Positions 1 to 11,729 of a DNA stretch of 64,000 nt are shown one piece after another. The stretch spans positions 2,914,001 through 2,978,000 of the forward strand of contig OZ176056.1 of the NCBI GenBank assembly GCA_964247055.1, read 5' to 3'. A program made the translations under genes and the position numbers. The notes under the pieces are model-generated. The model was not told the DNA's origin and did not search any database. It was given only the letters and a program-made list of their open reading frames with translations. Source of the DNA: Paragordius varius. Lineage: Eukaryota; Nematomorpha. How positions within the stretch are numbered: the first letter of the stretch is position 1; each line of letters begins with the position of its first letter.

Positions 1-103
1 CTTTATTAATGATTATATTTTTTCGATATTTGGATTTGATTGGATCTACCGGTTTTCCTGTACCAGATCAAGCCAGCATTTTCCATTTTTATAAATATAT
101 AGA
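1..103 (-). mobile_element. Helitron 5' end (partial)
   Basis: Read on the minus strand, the 5' TC terminus lies at 103-102 in the context A|TCTATATATTTATAAAAATGG, the same terminus as the Helitron at 48877-50080. The rest of the element lies left of the window. No coding capacity is visible, so it is non-autonomous. Confidence 0.7.
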
Positions 104-1455
104 TTAAAAAAAACAACCATAGTGTGAGACGCGTATCGTCCTTGTTAAGGACTTATTCATAATGAACACAAGCATACTCTGTCAGTATTTTAAGATTTTA
201 AGACGAGTGATAACGAAAGAGAAAACAGAGAACTTAAGGCCTAGAGAGGGCAACCAATTGTAGTTAGATCAAGCTAATTATCATAATTCCTTCTTATCCA
301 TCAGCCAGGATAGGGAATTTATAATTAAAATTCACCAATTTTTTGGTGGCCATTTTTATATTTAAGGGTAGGCTAATATTTACGATCTCCATATTATGTT
401 GTTATTAAATATAAAAATGGCTTTTTCCGCCAAGATTTTTGTGAATTTTAACTAATAAAAATATAAAATTTTGCTGTTAAATTGTACTTGAATGGAAAAT
501 TAAACTTTTTATAAAGATCTGCTAATGATGAAAGCACAATTATATAATATAGCATGATGTATATTTTTCACAAGGACAACTTAAACCACCTTACTTAAAA
601 TCCTGCTGTACTATGTTTAGCATGCAATATTTATATAAAAGATATTAGAAAAAAATGTATGGACTACCGAATCTTTTATAATTGTATTAAAATAAATCCG
701 ACATCCTAATATAGATCAATATTAACAATGAGCTGCTTGTTTCACCGTTTTGAACATATTCTTTACAATGACCCATGTAATGAAATGTAGTTATTTTTAT
801 ATAATAATCTGCTTTATAGCACAATTCAAAAATATGGCTTTTCACTAAATAAATAAAAAACATTTACCAATTCTAAATATTTTCCAATATATAATTTATA
901 ATTCCAATAATATGGGTAGTTGTAAAAGGTAACAAAGCTATGAAACGTAAAACTGAAAAGATATTTATTCGGTTTTTTGTGTTTATATATATACTATAGT
1001 GAACATAATTTGCATGATAACAATAAAATTTCGAGTAACAAAGGATATGATATTTACATAGTACAAAAAAATATAAAAATAAGACAATGCAAATCTCACA
1101 AAAGATTATAGTATACAAACAAAATATATATTCATATGTTACAGTATTGCATCTTAAAAATGGGACTGGGGTTTTCAATATGGCTCTTTTACAAAATAAT
1201 TATCAAAAAGTTTAGCAGTGGAAGTATTCTAAAGATTCTCAGATTGTAAAGGAATGATTCAATGAATGTGATGAAAAATAATAAAAAATATTATGAAAAT
1301 GCTCGTTTTTGAGTTTTTATTTCAAATCGCTCAGAGATATACAACTCCCCCAAAATGTCATAGATATAAATACCACCTTTATATTATAGTTTTTTCGACA
1401 AATATATGAATATATAAATCCTAATTCTCTATTAAAAATTAATGCGTTTACATAT

Positions 1456-2258
1456 ATGAAATTATGTGAATTGTATATCCAAAATTTTTGTTTAATATTA
1501 GTAATAATTATTTATATACAATTAGTTTATTCTGGCTCTGGTACAAAGGACCCTGGTTTCCAATCAAGTTATAAAAGAAAAGGTATTATTTTTTGTTAGG
1601 TTTTTGCATTTAAATGAAACAAAAGTTGCGTTTGGATTGCGTTTTTGGTTAAAAAAAAGTTTTATTAAAAAAATAGTGCGATATATGCCTATTATTATTT
1701 TGCTTTCCTCTATAACTTAGGTCAAGATGATGGGTCTGGATTACGGCATTCTGGTTATAGGGGAAAAGGTATGTTTTTTATATAATTATGTTTTCTAAAA
1801 CTAGAATATGATTTGACTGGCATACAGAAAAGTTAGCATTCAAAGTTCCTTTAAAATCCTTCATAATACTCTAATGATTTACTACTATATCAATAGTTTG
1901 CAGTTTGCTGGAAATCTTTTAGTTTATTGTTTTTAAAATGTGTAAGACATGATTTTTCCTCGTCACATATTATCTTTTAATAAAAAAATAAAAATTGTAG
2001 TTTCACGTGAAAGAATTTAAAAAGTTGTATGATGGCCGTTTTAGAAAATAATTTTAATTTTAAAAACTGGGTCTTGACCTTGAATGAACAGAATAAGTGA
2101 GGGCATATTTATGATATTATAATAACATCTACGAAATGTATCATAATGTGATTCATTAATATTAATTATTTTAACGTTTATTGATTTAAGTAGAGTTTTT
2201 TATATTAAAATTTTTTAACTATTTAGGTTTGTTAGATGACCAAGATACATGGAAATGA
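1456..2258 (+). CDS. Small secreted peptide gene, three exons (68 aa)
   Basis: Proposed exons are 1456-1582, 1721-1768 and 2227-2258. Every intron begins GT, ends AG and falls in phase 1. The start ATG opens a short MKLCEL segment, then a hydrophobic stretch (FCLILVIIIYIQLVYS) that reads as a signal peptide. The mature part is Gly/Ser-rich and basic with two similar units, one ending SSYKRKG and one ending HSGYRGKG, then an acidic tail ending DTWK and a TGA stop. Each unit sits on its own tiny symmetric exon. The dibasic stretches could be processing sites, as in peptide precursors; this is inference. No family is recognised. The duplicate at 52214-53000 keeps the two later exons but has a stop in the signal region. 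Alternatively, an acceptor at 1525 would make 1526-2258 the 3' exons of an upstream Ig-chain gene. Confidence 0.55.
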
Positions 2259-2264
2259 TCAATG

Positions 2265-3301
2265 ATAGATTCATTTGAACAAAACATTATCAATATTTAA
2301 TCTAAAAATTCAATGTGATTAAATTTTATTTTATTACAAATAAATATGATGGGCAATTCGCTAATTATATGTAAAAAATGGTATATTTTGGGGTAAAAAT
2401 ATTTTTATATCAAACCGTTTATTTAACATTCGCTGACTTAAAACATTCAAAATATTACGAGTCAAAATATATCATTTCAATTATTTTTTTGGATAAAATA
2501 TATAGGGTTTTTAAAAAAAATAAACATGCTTATGCGTAAAAATTGGAAAAATACTTTGCACAGGGCTCTACCCAGCGGATAATTAAAAAATTGTTTGGTC
2601 ATTAAATATTTGTCTATATACAAGACATATAATCATTATCTATTTACATTATACACAATTTATACGTTTCCCGAAACTATGCTTCAAACCCACTTCTATG
2701 CGTGATTGTTGTTAGATCATTACTCACTTGGTTTATGAAGGTATTTGACTAAATATTTTGCCTTTATACGAAAAATATATAAAATCTGTAAATCACTTTC
2801 CGGGAAATTGTGCTTTATTGACACGTTTTTCTTAAAAAATTAATTTTATATCGTAGAGTGCCACTACTTGAAAATTAATTTTATATTTACCCATAAAGGA
2901 TTTTTTTAATTTATGTGTTCTTATGTATGTTTACATTAAATTGGTTTAAAGAATATCTTCTGGGTTTAGATAAATAAGGGATGATATTTTACAGGGTGAG
3001 GGATCAAACACTAGAGTTCTTAAAGTATTTTGTTTGAATATCTCTTCAACGTAATAAATGGCAAGATTTTTTCGTATTTTTATTACCATTTTTACGTGGC
3101 ATCTAGCGGAACATAGGGTCAATTTCGAATAAGTTACAAATTAATGAGCTAAATATTATTTAAAGAATTTGTGATGTAGGTCTATTATAATTTTTCTTTC
3201 GATTGTAAAATATTTATTAAGTCATACTTGCGATATATTTACAAAAATTATTTATCGACATTGGAAAGTATTAGATTATCATCACCAAGTATTGATAATT
3301 T
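2265..3301. other. 1,037-bp block identical between duplication copies
   Basis: No mismatch or indel was found by eye against 53007-54043, although flanking duplicated sequence differs every few tens of bases. The block is AT-rich with no convincing exon and starts just after the peptide gene stop codon, so it includes that gene's 3' flank. Recent gene conversion, or constraint on a noncoding element, would explain it. Confidence 0.7.
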
Positions 3302-3716
3302 CACACAGGCTAAATACATAAAATGTATAAATAACAACAAAAATGCATTTTTAAAAAAATGGATTAAAACGATTTATAAAACATAATATAAATTAATATA
3401 AAATTATTTTAAATAAGTAATGTCCAATTATATAGTCGATCTGCATTCGACTTTATTCTGCGGCGGCGTTGATTTATATATTGTTTAAAAAGTTTGCTCA
3501 ATCATTTTATACAATAAAAAATATTTTTTTGTCCTATAATTCCTATTGTAAAATCATTTACTAAAGCATATCTAATTGTATATCTATACCTTTGAATTAT
3601 AATATTATTTTAAATGTGCACAAAATATCACATATTGGTTTAATAAATTGTGAAAATACTTTATAACTTATCCCATAAGTTTATTACATGGTTTTACTTT
3701 TTTAGTCAGGGGTGTC

Positions 3717-3976
3717 CAATATACGACCGCAAAACGCGGCTTCTGTTTAAATTTTAATTTATATGAACAAAACTTTAATTATCTCCTGTTAATTTTTAAA
3801 ACTTTGGATAAAAGTGTTATATAATAATAAACCAGAAAAGAAAGTAATGTTGATACTTTTATTAAATTTTAACCTAATCAAATAACAAATTTGTTGATTT
3901 GTATAATCAAATTTTTTACGGTCGTTCTAAGTCTTAAATGCGACCTAAAAGCCACTTGTGTTAGACTACACCTCTG
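3717..3976. mobile_element. hAT-type MITE
   Basis: The left end begins CAGGGGTGTCC and the right end, reverse complemented, begins CAGAGGTGTAG. This TIR style is common in ZBED/hAT elements with GC-rich subterminal DNA. Length is 260 bp with no ORF. No convincing 8-bp target duplication is left. Copy B is at 54441-54710. Confidence 0.5.
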
Positions 3977-4026
3977 ATAAAATATGTAATTATCAAATAT
4001 TATATTTTTGATTTTCGAAATCTTAC

Positions 4027-4363
4027 CTATCGGCATAACAAGTGACGAGGAAATCTGACACTTGAAACAACGTTTGAAATTCAAAAAATTTTTTCGACTT
4101 GTATTACATTCCCCTTTGTATTATTAAATGTGATCTGGGGGCTTGGGACATCATACGCTCCAACGGATGACATTAGGATATGATGAATTTCTCGTCCATA
4201 CCAATTTAAAGCCCGTATACGATTACTAATACTCAATACAAAATTGTTATATGGGTAATTTTGAGAAGCGTGGTGGTTTTGTTTGGTAAACATTTCGTTT
4301 TTTTTTGAAACTTTGCGTCGGATGGAATGCCCGCTAAAAGTTGGGCCGCATTCTCCGTACAAA
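4027..4363 (-). pseudogene. Unidentified minus-strand exon, frameshifted copy
   Basis: On the minus strand an AG acceptor at 4365-4364 and a GTAAGA donor right after 4027 bracket a 337-nt exon. The intact copy at 54761-55096 is 336 nt and open throughout (112 codons, phase 2 at both ends). Here one extra base in an A/T run near 4080-4100 breaks the frame. The protein begins LYGECGPTFSGHS and ends VTCYADR, with two Cys and several basic residues. It is not recognised. GC content is higher than in its surroundings. A mariner inserted 68 bp upstream, and no partner exon can be named with confidence. Confidence 0.4.
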
Positions 4364-4431
4364 CTACGCGTGGAATATAATCTACCACTTCATCACAACT
4401 ATAATATATTTTGAAATTTGTATCCTATATA

Positions 4432-5576
4432 CCAGATGCAGTCATAAGTTATAACCGGTTAACTAGGAGAAAATGTCGGGGAAAAGTACGCAGTCGATTA
4501 ATTTAACACAGACACCATTTTGTTCATCTGACATTAAACGGTAAATGCAAACAAGTCGGGTCCGCTAAAAGCTAGTGTGTTCTTTTTATTATCATTCAGT
4601 AAATCATTCCTAATTTTGTTCCTAAAAACATTTGCGACACACATCGCTTTTATTTAAAGAATAAACTGTTAAAGGTTATCGTTTACTTGTTGAAACATAT
4701 GGTAATGTTCCATCGATTACATGATGCGAGGTTGAGAAAATATGATTTCAATATTGAAGAGACAACGAGCTTTAGTAGACTACAGATGTCGATAAATTAC
4801 AAGAGTTATTGGATTACCCAACCCAATCTCAACGGCAATAGACAAAAGCATTTTATCAAAAAAAACTTTAAAGGCCTGCGGGCAGCGGAAAGACCAACAC
4901 ACTAAGTTAATGGGTCCCCCACAATTTGGATTAAGGTCAAATCTAAAATGGCAAAAATGTCATGAAAAAGAAATTATATTTGGATTGATTTATGTAATGA
5001 AAAGTGACTTTACATTAAAAATCTAAAGTCAAAGAATTGGGGCTTGCAAAGCCGGTCCATCACGCATCCAGGCCAAATCACTTGGGCAAGAAGACCATGC
5101 TCTGTGTCTGGGAGAGCGGTATTATCTATTAAGTATTAATTCTCAGGAAACGGTTGATATACGTACAACTCTATCGCCAACAAATGATTAATTTAAACGA
5201 TGCATTATGCAAAAAACGTCTGATATGGGCCAGCAGACATGGCAAAGTGATTTTGACACATGACAATGTTGCATATCACACAGCAAAACCAGTAAACGAC
5301 CCCTCAAAATCGCTTCGATAGGGTTTTCCACATCCGTCGCACTTCCCTGACTTGTACCAATTAGCAACTACCTTTGTGTATTAGTTGGGGATACGCTCAA
5401 CAGGGAAGTACTTCAATAATTTGGATAAAGATAATCAATTTTTCCGACATAACATTCTTTAAATTTTGAGAGATGGGTGATATGAGAAACCGATGGACAT
5501 TAGATTGAATAAAATAAATCACTTTCAATACGCATTTTTTACCAAAAATCCGATAAAGACTTATGACCACACCAGG
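4432..5576 (+). mobile_element. mariner-family transposon, inactive
   Basis: TIRs are CCAGATGCAGTCATAAGT on the left and, reverse complemented, CCTGGTGTGGTCATAAGT on the right, flanked by TA target duplications (4430-4431 and 5577-5578). At 1,145 bp the length is slightly below a typical mariner. Recognisable transposase pieces lie in different plus-strand frames: KKTMLCVW near 5090, LYRQQMINLNDAL near 5170-5210, and the catalytic-core motif VILTHDNVAYHTA near 5250-5290, which holds the second Asp of the DD34D triad. The region expected to match SPDLAPSDYHLF is degenerate. Stops and frameshifts are many, so no active enzyme is encoded. Copy B at 55169-56313 has the same length, so it inserted before the segmental duplication. 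Confidence 0.85.
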
Positions 5577-6462
5577 TATATATCCTAGTAGGAGCTCCCT
5601 CTACGATTGATAAAGTAAAAAAGGATTCGAAAATTGAATTCTTTGCGGGTGTGTTCCCTCCCCCTCAGTGATTAATCCAATTGTGGCGTAAGAGACATGC
5701 TTTTTATAAGCCTCATCACCCCGAAAATAAATGTTATTTACTTAAATATTCAAAACGGGGGGATCCACTAAAGTTTATTTCATTAGATCGAAATCTTATA
5801 TAAGAGCTTTAAAATAAAGTTGCACAATATCCATTATCTATTATTATAAAAAATGTAAAATTTTAATTTTCTAAAATTATTTTTTAATTTTTTGAATATA
5901 ATACCCACATGGCAAATTTCCACGCACCTCATAAGCCTCCCATAAAGATTCATTTAGTTCGCGCAAACAGAGCTGGTTCTAATCATTATAGCAATTAGCA
6001 GAAGATCATAATTTTTGGAAGTAAAAATCGAACAAAAAAATACTTTATTTGAGAATGAGGATACTTCTTTTGTTATATGAATATTTTACGTTGATTATTT
6101 AGCGTCTTAACACGATTATTATTGACATTATTAAAATTATTATTGCTATTAATATTTTTATTAATGTTATTTTCATTGTGACGGGGCTCACACTGATTGT
6201 AACATTGTTTCGCTTTTTCATAAACACCATCTCGTGTCAAATTTTGTTTAACAGCCCAAAGGCCATAACAAGCGTGACAATAAGCTTGACATTTCTAAAA
6301 AAATCAAATTATTCATTTGGCCAGCTTCATTGATGTAGGAAAATATATTATCACCTCATATTCATCCTTAAACATGTCATATACACCCTTGGACATATCG
6401 AATCGACCCTCAAACATTTCAAATTCACACTCGAACTTAAAAACTAAATATATTTTTATTTA
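5577..6462. other. Noncoding stretch between mariner and hAT
   Basis: No gene is supported. Near 6360-6450 is a run of phrases of the type CCCTTGGACATATCGAAT that resembles one arm of the foldback family at 50335-51006, heavily diverged. The rest is AT-rich with a (TTATTA)-like segment near 6115-6170. Confidence 0.4.
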
Positions 6463-7333
6463 CAACTGGGCAGAGGCGTCCCGAGCATTTGCGGCGCTCG
6501 GGTATAAAACTCTTATGGAGCCGCCGCTCCCCTTCTCTTTTTGAGCCAATAAAACAATTTATTAAAAAAATACAAACATTGCTACCTAAACACCATGGAT
6601 CTGACAACACAGTCAAATTAATTTAAATTTTTTGAATGACCTTTCACAACTAGCGACAGACGTTGAAATATTTAAAAGTATTTGAAAAGCAAACCCTTAA
6701 ATTGGGTAACACATCTTTGCCGTTTGAAATCATAAAGGTTAAAAGTTCTAACGGAGTTGTAGGTTTGACACCTTTTCGACTTAGGAGTAACATCCTACAT
6801 TCACAAACATCGATAAAAATATCTGTTCCATTAAAATCTGTATTATAAAATTGCCTATAGCTTTAAAATTATTTTAAAATCCTTATTTTTATTGTTATTG
6901 TTATTACGTGTCAATTAATTTTTATCTTACAAAAATCCAAATAGAATTTACACCTTTCAGCCTAAAGAATCGCTTTTCCATTTCATGTTGCAATTTATTC
7001 AATACCTGTTTCATAACACAATTAATTTCCCTTTCTGCAGAAAGAATCACTCAATCTGATTCTCCTAGGAATTTTTAGGCTTTCTAGCACGGGTTCATAT
7101 AGATAAAAAAACATCCGAGTTTTCACATACTATTTTAGCTTTTTATGGCTTCCTCGCATGATTCCGAATATCTAATAATTTAATAGTTAAGGTTTCAAAG
7201 TCCTTAAATGCTCCATTAAAATAATTTTAGAATCTTGCAATCTATGTTGAACCCTATCGATTAAAAATCAAAATGAGCTACAAATTTTAGTAAAAATAAT
7301 AGTTTCCAGGATTTGGTGCTGAGTCATCTAGAT

Positions 7334-8922
7334 CAGGGCTTCTTAAACTTTTGTAGTCCCGACCCCATTTATGATTGCGAGTTTCTTAACGAACCCAAAT
7401 ATAAAAGAAAAATATTACTTCGAAATAACACTTAGAAATTTTGTTGATAATATTAATCGGGATTATTTCGGTTTTGAGAGATTGACAAAAATTAATCTAC
7501 ATTTTTTATAAATTTCTATAACATTTTCTGATTCATAGTAAATTTATGCAATATACTAGCAGGCCCGGTCACGCTTCGGTGTGGTTTAGTCTCACCGATA
7601 AATATTCTTATTAATTTGCAATTAATAGAGTTAATGGAGATAAAAAATAATAATAAACATTTTTAAAAAGAATGTCTTTAATTATTACAGGTTTTTGCAT
7701 AGGCTGAAATATTGTTTACTCGAAATTGACCATATTTAATCTGTCCTTATTAAAGTTAATATTCGACTATCATTGGATTTATTTTAAAATTTTCGTTCGA
7801 AATCATTGTTAAAAGTTCTAATTTGAAATTGTGTTCATACAGCTGGGATCAAGGGATATAAAAAGTAAATCATTTGTAATCCCTTCTTAAAGGAAAAAAG
7901 GATATTATAGACAAATTCCCTAGAAAAGTGTTTAACTGAATCGTATGGCTTTTAAGTTTTTAGAAAATTAGCTCCAAAACTACGTCTATTTTCTATGGCA
8001 TCTCAGTTTTAAGCTGGTAGACCCCTACCCATGGACCTATATGGAAAAAGCGCTGAGTTAAATTCCTTGACTCTGTAAGGCATATATTTGGAATCATTTT
8101 TGATACCATCATCTCATGGTTATTCGAAAAAATACCTCAACACTAAATAATCGTTATATGATGGCGTTTAGGGTATAAAGGTCCGAAAATAGACCCGACC
8201 TTAATATTTACCTAGTTAAGGGTAATATTTCGAGCTTTTAATCTCATATGGCTTCATAAATTTTCTGTAAATTAGCTCCAAAACACAATTTCTATATGGC
8301 GCAGCTTAAGCGGCTATCTGTTTACTTAGTAGCTAATATTAAAACACGCAAGACTAAAATTTTTGCCTTTTAACAGACAATTCGAATCCTCAGTAAATTT
8401 TATCGGTCACACCCTGGGCAAAAAAATATTTAGTTTTTTTGAAAAAAATGGCATTTTACGGGGGGAACGGGTAAAAAGAGAGCCTAAATTAAAAAAGTAA
8501 GAATAAATCATATTTGAAAAAGGTACAACACGTTTTCCGGAAAATTGTCTCAAAGACACGATTTTTCTGGACTTCTGTTTTCAAAAAAACCCGTTTTTTA
8601 TACGGGGTGGCCCGAACTGAGAGCCTAATTCAAAAAAAGGGCGAAGCTATTGTCGGGGCATTCATTAATGAAATATTTTTTTGACATTTGGATTTGAATG
8701 GGTCTACCGGTTTTCCCGAAACAGATCATAAAGGCAAATGCTAATATAAACCCTTCTGAACCAGAAGATTTTATGATAATTATCTACAATGTTATTTTTC
8801 TTTATAACAATAATTTTACAAGTTAAAAAACATTTTTTGTTAAATTGTATTATCACTCGCGACCCTATAATTTTGCTACGCGACCCCAAATGGGGTCGCG
8901 ACCCATAGTTAAAGAAGCCTTG
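7334..8922. mobile_element. hAT MITE carrying a Helitron
   Basis: Perfect 8-bp target duplications ATCTAGAT lie at 7326-7333 and 8923-8930. TIRs read CAGGGCTTCTTAAACTTT on the left and, reverse complemented, CAAGGCTTCTTTAACTATGG on the right, each followed by a GTCGCGACCCC-type segment typical of non-autonomous hAT elements. It interrupts the transposase of the surrounding hAT, whose reading resumes on the other side. Without the Helitron it is only about 380 bp. Confidence 0.82.
7556..8768 (-). mobile_element. Helitron-like element, non-autonomous
   Basis: On the minus strand the 3' end is CTAG followed by T (7559-7556), preceded by the hairpin CACACCGAAGCGTG. This is the Helitron signature. 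The probable 5' end is A|TCTTCTGG at 8768. Internal sequence shares the phrases CTAAAATTTTTGCCTTTTAACAG and a GGGGGGAACGGGTAAAAAG-type segment with the Helitrons at 30672-31391 and 48877-50080. No Rep/helicase is encoded. The 5' boundary is less certain than the 3' boundary. Confidence 0.65.
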
Positions 8923-10663
8923 ATCTAGATACATTAAACTTTTAACATGTCCTGGAAAAGGAAGATTTTGGGTGCTAAAAATTTCATGCAGGCCAAATTC
9001 GATGTAAAACATTTTGCCATCGATCTTTTTCCGATTGTAAGTAAGCTTCTAGAGCAGAATCCCTGTTTTATTTATCAATCTTCTTGCTGCCTCTTTCCAA
9101 GTAAATGCTTTCCGATGATTGCTATTTTCATGATGGATTAATTTATATTTTTTCCTCCATTCATTTAAACCATGCGTAGTATAAAATATGATGGTAAAGA
9201 ATAATATCGATTAAAAAGAAGGAAAACCATACGCAGATTTGTTTTTTGGTGAATATAAAATCTATGACCTCTCAACTTTCTTTCTTTTTTACCGACACGT
9301 TGGAAAAACCAAGATTGAGGGATTGAACGATGAATTTTTGTTTTAAAGAGATTGCATTTATTAAATCCTTGATATCCACGAATAATCATTTCTGGTTGAG
9401 ATATTACGGGGACATTTTTATTAGAACATTGTAAAAAGGCGAAATCATTAAACTCTATAGGTATGGCGCTTGGAATCACAAATGGTATATTTGTAGTTTT
9501 CTCATCTCTTTATTGGATTAATAACTAGGATTTAAGGTGTAGTTCTTAATATTAAGGGGTACCGTTATGTTTATGTCGCATACACTTTTTTCAATGTTAT
9601 GGGATATTTTGATTAAAAAAGATTTACTCATTCGTTTTATTTGTTTTATTCTCTTCCTGGATCTTTCGTTTCCTATTTGCGTAACCGCTGAGTTTTGGCA
9701 ATATCTGATAATAATGTAAATAATTATAACAAATACAAAGCTATATTACCTACTTTGTTAGAGATGAGTAGAAATAAGTTTGTACATGTAGAAGGGAATA
9801 CCTGCATCAAAGTTGTTTTTTGCATAATGTCTCTTAGTCTCATTTATAAAAATTTTATATTTTTTAGGGATTATTACGTAAGTTGCTGAAATCCTACTAG
9901 AAAGTTGTTATAATTTTTGCATGTGAATTTAAATAAGAAAAATAATTTTGGTGCCCCTAAAAACGGCGCCCGGGGCATGATGCACCCCCTTGCCCCCCCC
10001 CCCCCCCCCTTGGTACGCCACTGCAACTGGGTTAAAATTAACAAGATACAGAAAAGGTTGATAAACAATTGTTTTAACAAAAATATTATACTAATAATGA
10101 GTTAGTTGAGCTCAAATATTAGGGTAATTTAACATGTTCAAGGGTAGAAATATTTTATAATATGAAATGCTTAAGGATGGATTTTATGGGATGTTCAACA
10201 CGTTTTTTGCGATACGCAAAAATGCTCTAAAAAATTGAAATTAAATCAAAAATATACGATTATTTCGAAGATATATTATCCAAAATTGAGGTCAAGAAAA
10301 CCAAAATATATCAAAGCAGCCACGAAGATGTTTATGTTGAACATTCATGTTAAGGCTCAATGGTATATTTTATCCTTTGAATATATCAATTTACATCCAC
10401 AACCATTCCAATACAACGAGTTATTTTTTAAAAATCTAGATAGTGGTCTTAATTACCATATTTTTAATTTTAAGCAATCAGTTTTAAATTTATAATTTAT
10501 TAATTACCCAGAAGTGTTAAATAAAAAAATATACCGCTTAAGTTAACAAACAGTTCGCAGTCTATGTGCGCCAGTTTACAAATTCTAAAAATAATTTGTT
10601 TACGAATTTCGATTTGCAAAATTTAATCTATCCCTCTATCTTATCGATTAAAAAATTGGAAAT

Positions 10664-10672
10664 TATATAAAG
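10664..10672 (+). promoter_or_regulatory. TATA box of the plus-strand serpin
   Basis: TATATAAAG lies about 75-80 bp before the ATG at 10745. The minus-strand serpin has a matching TATATAAAC at the same distance from its start, so this looks like a conserved core promoter. Confidence 0.5.
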
Positions 10673-10744
10673 TAGGATGTATTGCTAAAATTTATTCATT
10701 AATATTTTTTTTTGTTAAAAACTTTGACAATCCTTATCCATAAA

Positions 10745-11729
10745 ATGAAACTGATATTAACTGTAATACTTTTTGCCTCTACACTATCATGTTTTTGGAG
10801 TCAACCTTTGGAAACAAGCGAGAAATCAAACATTGAAGAAAATTATATCATATCACCCATAACAGTAAAAGCAAGTCTTGCTTTGGTAGAAGCCGCTAGT
10901 TCCTAATACAAAATTATCTCCCCGCAATCTGATTTAGCAAATGATACTAAATCCTTCATGGCCGTCAACAAGGTTGAATTATCATCAGGATTGGCCAACA
11001 AAACGGATAATACAATAAGTTTAGTAAACGCCGTGTATGTGGATAAACGATCTCTAAATCCTAAATTTGAAACTATCGTCAAAGATTTCGGAGCACCCAA
11101 AGCAATAAATATGTCAGACTCTCAACAATCTATAAATGAAATCAATAGGGATGTTGGTAATTGGACACATAATAGAACCACGAAAATAATTGAGAGTGTT
11201 TCATCAAATACTGCAACAATTTTCATTTCTTCCTTGTACTTTAAAGCCTTGTGGCTTAAACCATTTCAAAAGTAAGTTATTAAACAAAAGCGCAACTGAA
11301 GTTTAACATATTTTCTTTGAATTTATTGTCAGTATTGATGAATATGTGTAATAAATTATTGAAATTTAGAGTCAAGAAAAGCCCATTCAAAGATTACAAA
11401 GGGAATGTGACCTTGGTTGATTCATTGAGCACAAATGACGATATTACAGTATACAGTGCAAGCGAAATCAATTCAACCATAGTAGTATTGCCATACAAAA
11501 ATGATAACTTTACATTTATTGCCATTGTCCCTGGAACTAAAGAAAATATGCACCGCATTCAAAACATATTTAATAAGGTTGGTGAGAATAGAGTCATGTC
11601 TCAAATCTCCAGTTGGATCAATGCATCAAGCAATACCACAAAGCGTGGATTAAAAATTCCCTTAATCAATATAACAGCTGAACATGATCTACTTTCCAGA
11701 CTTGACAAAGCACTCCAGTGCCATAAAGA
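10745..11729 (+). pseudogene. Secreted serpin, decayed paralogue
   Basis: Two exons are visible, 10745-11271 and 11333-11729, with GTAAGT and GTAACA donors and phase-2 junctions at the same places as in the minus-strand paralogue. The protein starts with a signal peptide (MKLILTVILFASTLSCFWS), then SPITVKASLALVEAAS (serpin helix A/B region), TATIFISSLYFKALWLKPF (the serpin breach and sheet-A segment) and STIVVLPYKND. A TAA at 10904-10906 interrupts exon 1, and a one-base frame change occurs early in exon 2 near 11353. The third exon, which should hold the reactive-centre loop and C-terminus, was not found before 12.9 kb. It is therefore a pseudogene or a truncated non-inhibitory relic. Many sequons mark it as originally secreted. 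Confidence 0.75.

Larger units (their letters stand above)
6471..10023 (-). mobile_element. hAT transposon (ZMYM1/TTF-type transposase), nested host
   Basis: The element is flanked by perfect 8-bp target duplications CAACTGGG (6463-6470 and 10024-10031). Ends are CAGAGGCGTCCCG on the left and, reverse complemented, CAGTGGCGTACCAAGG on the right, followed by a long G/C homopolymer. Decayed transposase pieces are read on the minus strand: a TTF-like N-terminal part near 9480-9170 (HRSIPQSWFFQR), HENSNHRKAFTWKEAARR near 9130-9070, and NLPFPGHVKSL near 8975-8930, matching the NLAFRGH motif of this family. After the inserted hAT there follow LDDSAPNPGNYY near 7330 and a dimerisation-like part (TPLELLTFMISNG) near 6770-6700. 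It has several frameshifts and stops. Another hAT (7334-8922) lies inside it. Confidence 0.82.
1..10135. repeat. Segmental duplication, copy A
   Basis: This block aligns colinearly with 49975-64000 in direct orientation. Window base 1 corresponds to about 49975, and base 10135 to the window's last base. Identity looks like about 96-98% with scattered indels, and is perfect over 2265-3301. The copies differ by two clean insertions in copy B (a foldback element at 50335-51006 and a hAT at 60236-63313) and by about 70 bp near 52145-52215 that copy A lacks. Both copies run off the window, so true ends are unknown. About 40 kb of other sequence lies between, which suits a tandem unit of about 50 kb; a false duplication by the assembler cannot be excluded from sequence alone. 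Confidence 0.93.

Noticed and set aside
873-1178. Minus-strand hydrophobic ORF, also present at 51460-51783
   Set aside because: AT-rich chance frame rich in Tyr, Phe and Ile; the copies differ by indels that change the frame, and no splice or start context is seen.
6663-6848. Plus-strand ORF conserved in both copies (also 57400-57585)
   Set aside because: It is antisense to the dimerisation region of the decayed hAT transposase on the minus strand.
9874-10080. Minus-strand ORF with a WRTKGGGGGARG stretch
   Set aside because: It is the terminal inverted repeat and G/C homopolymer of the hAT at 6471-10023, not a gene.
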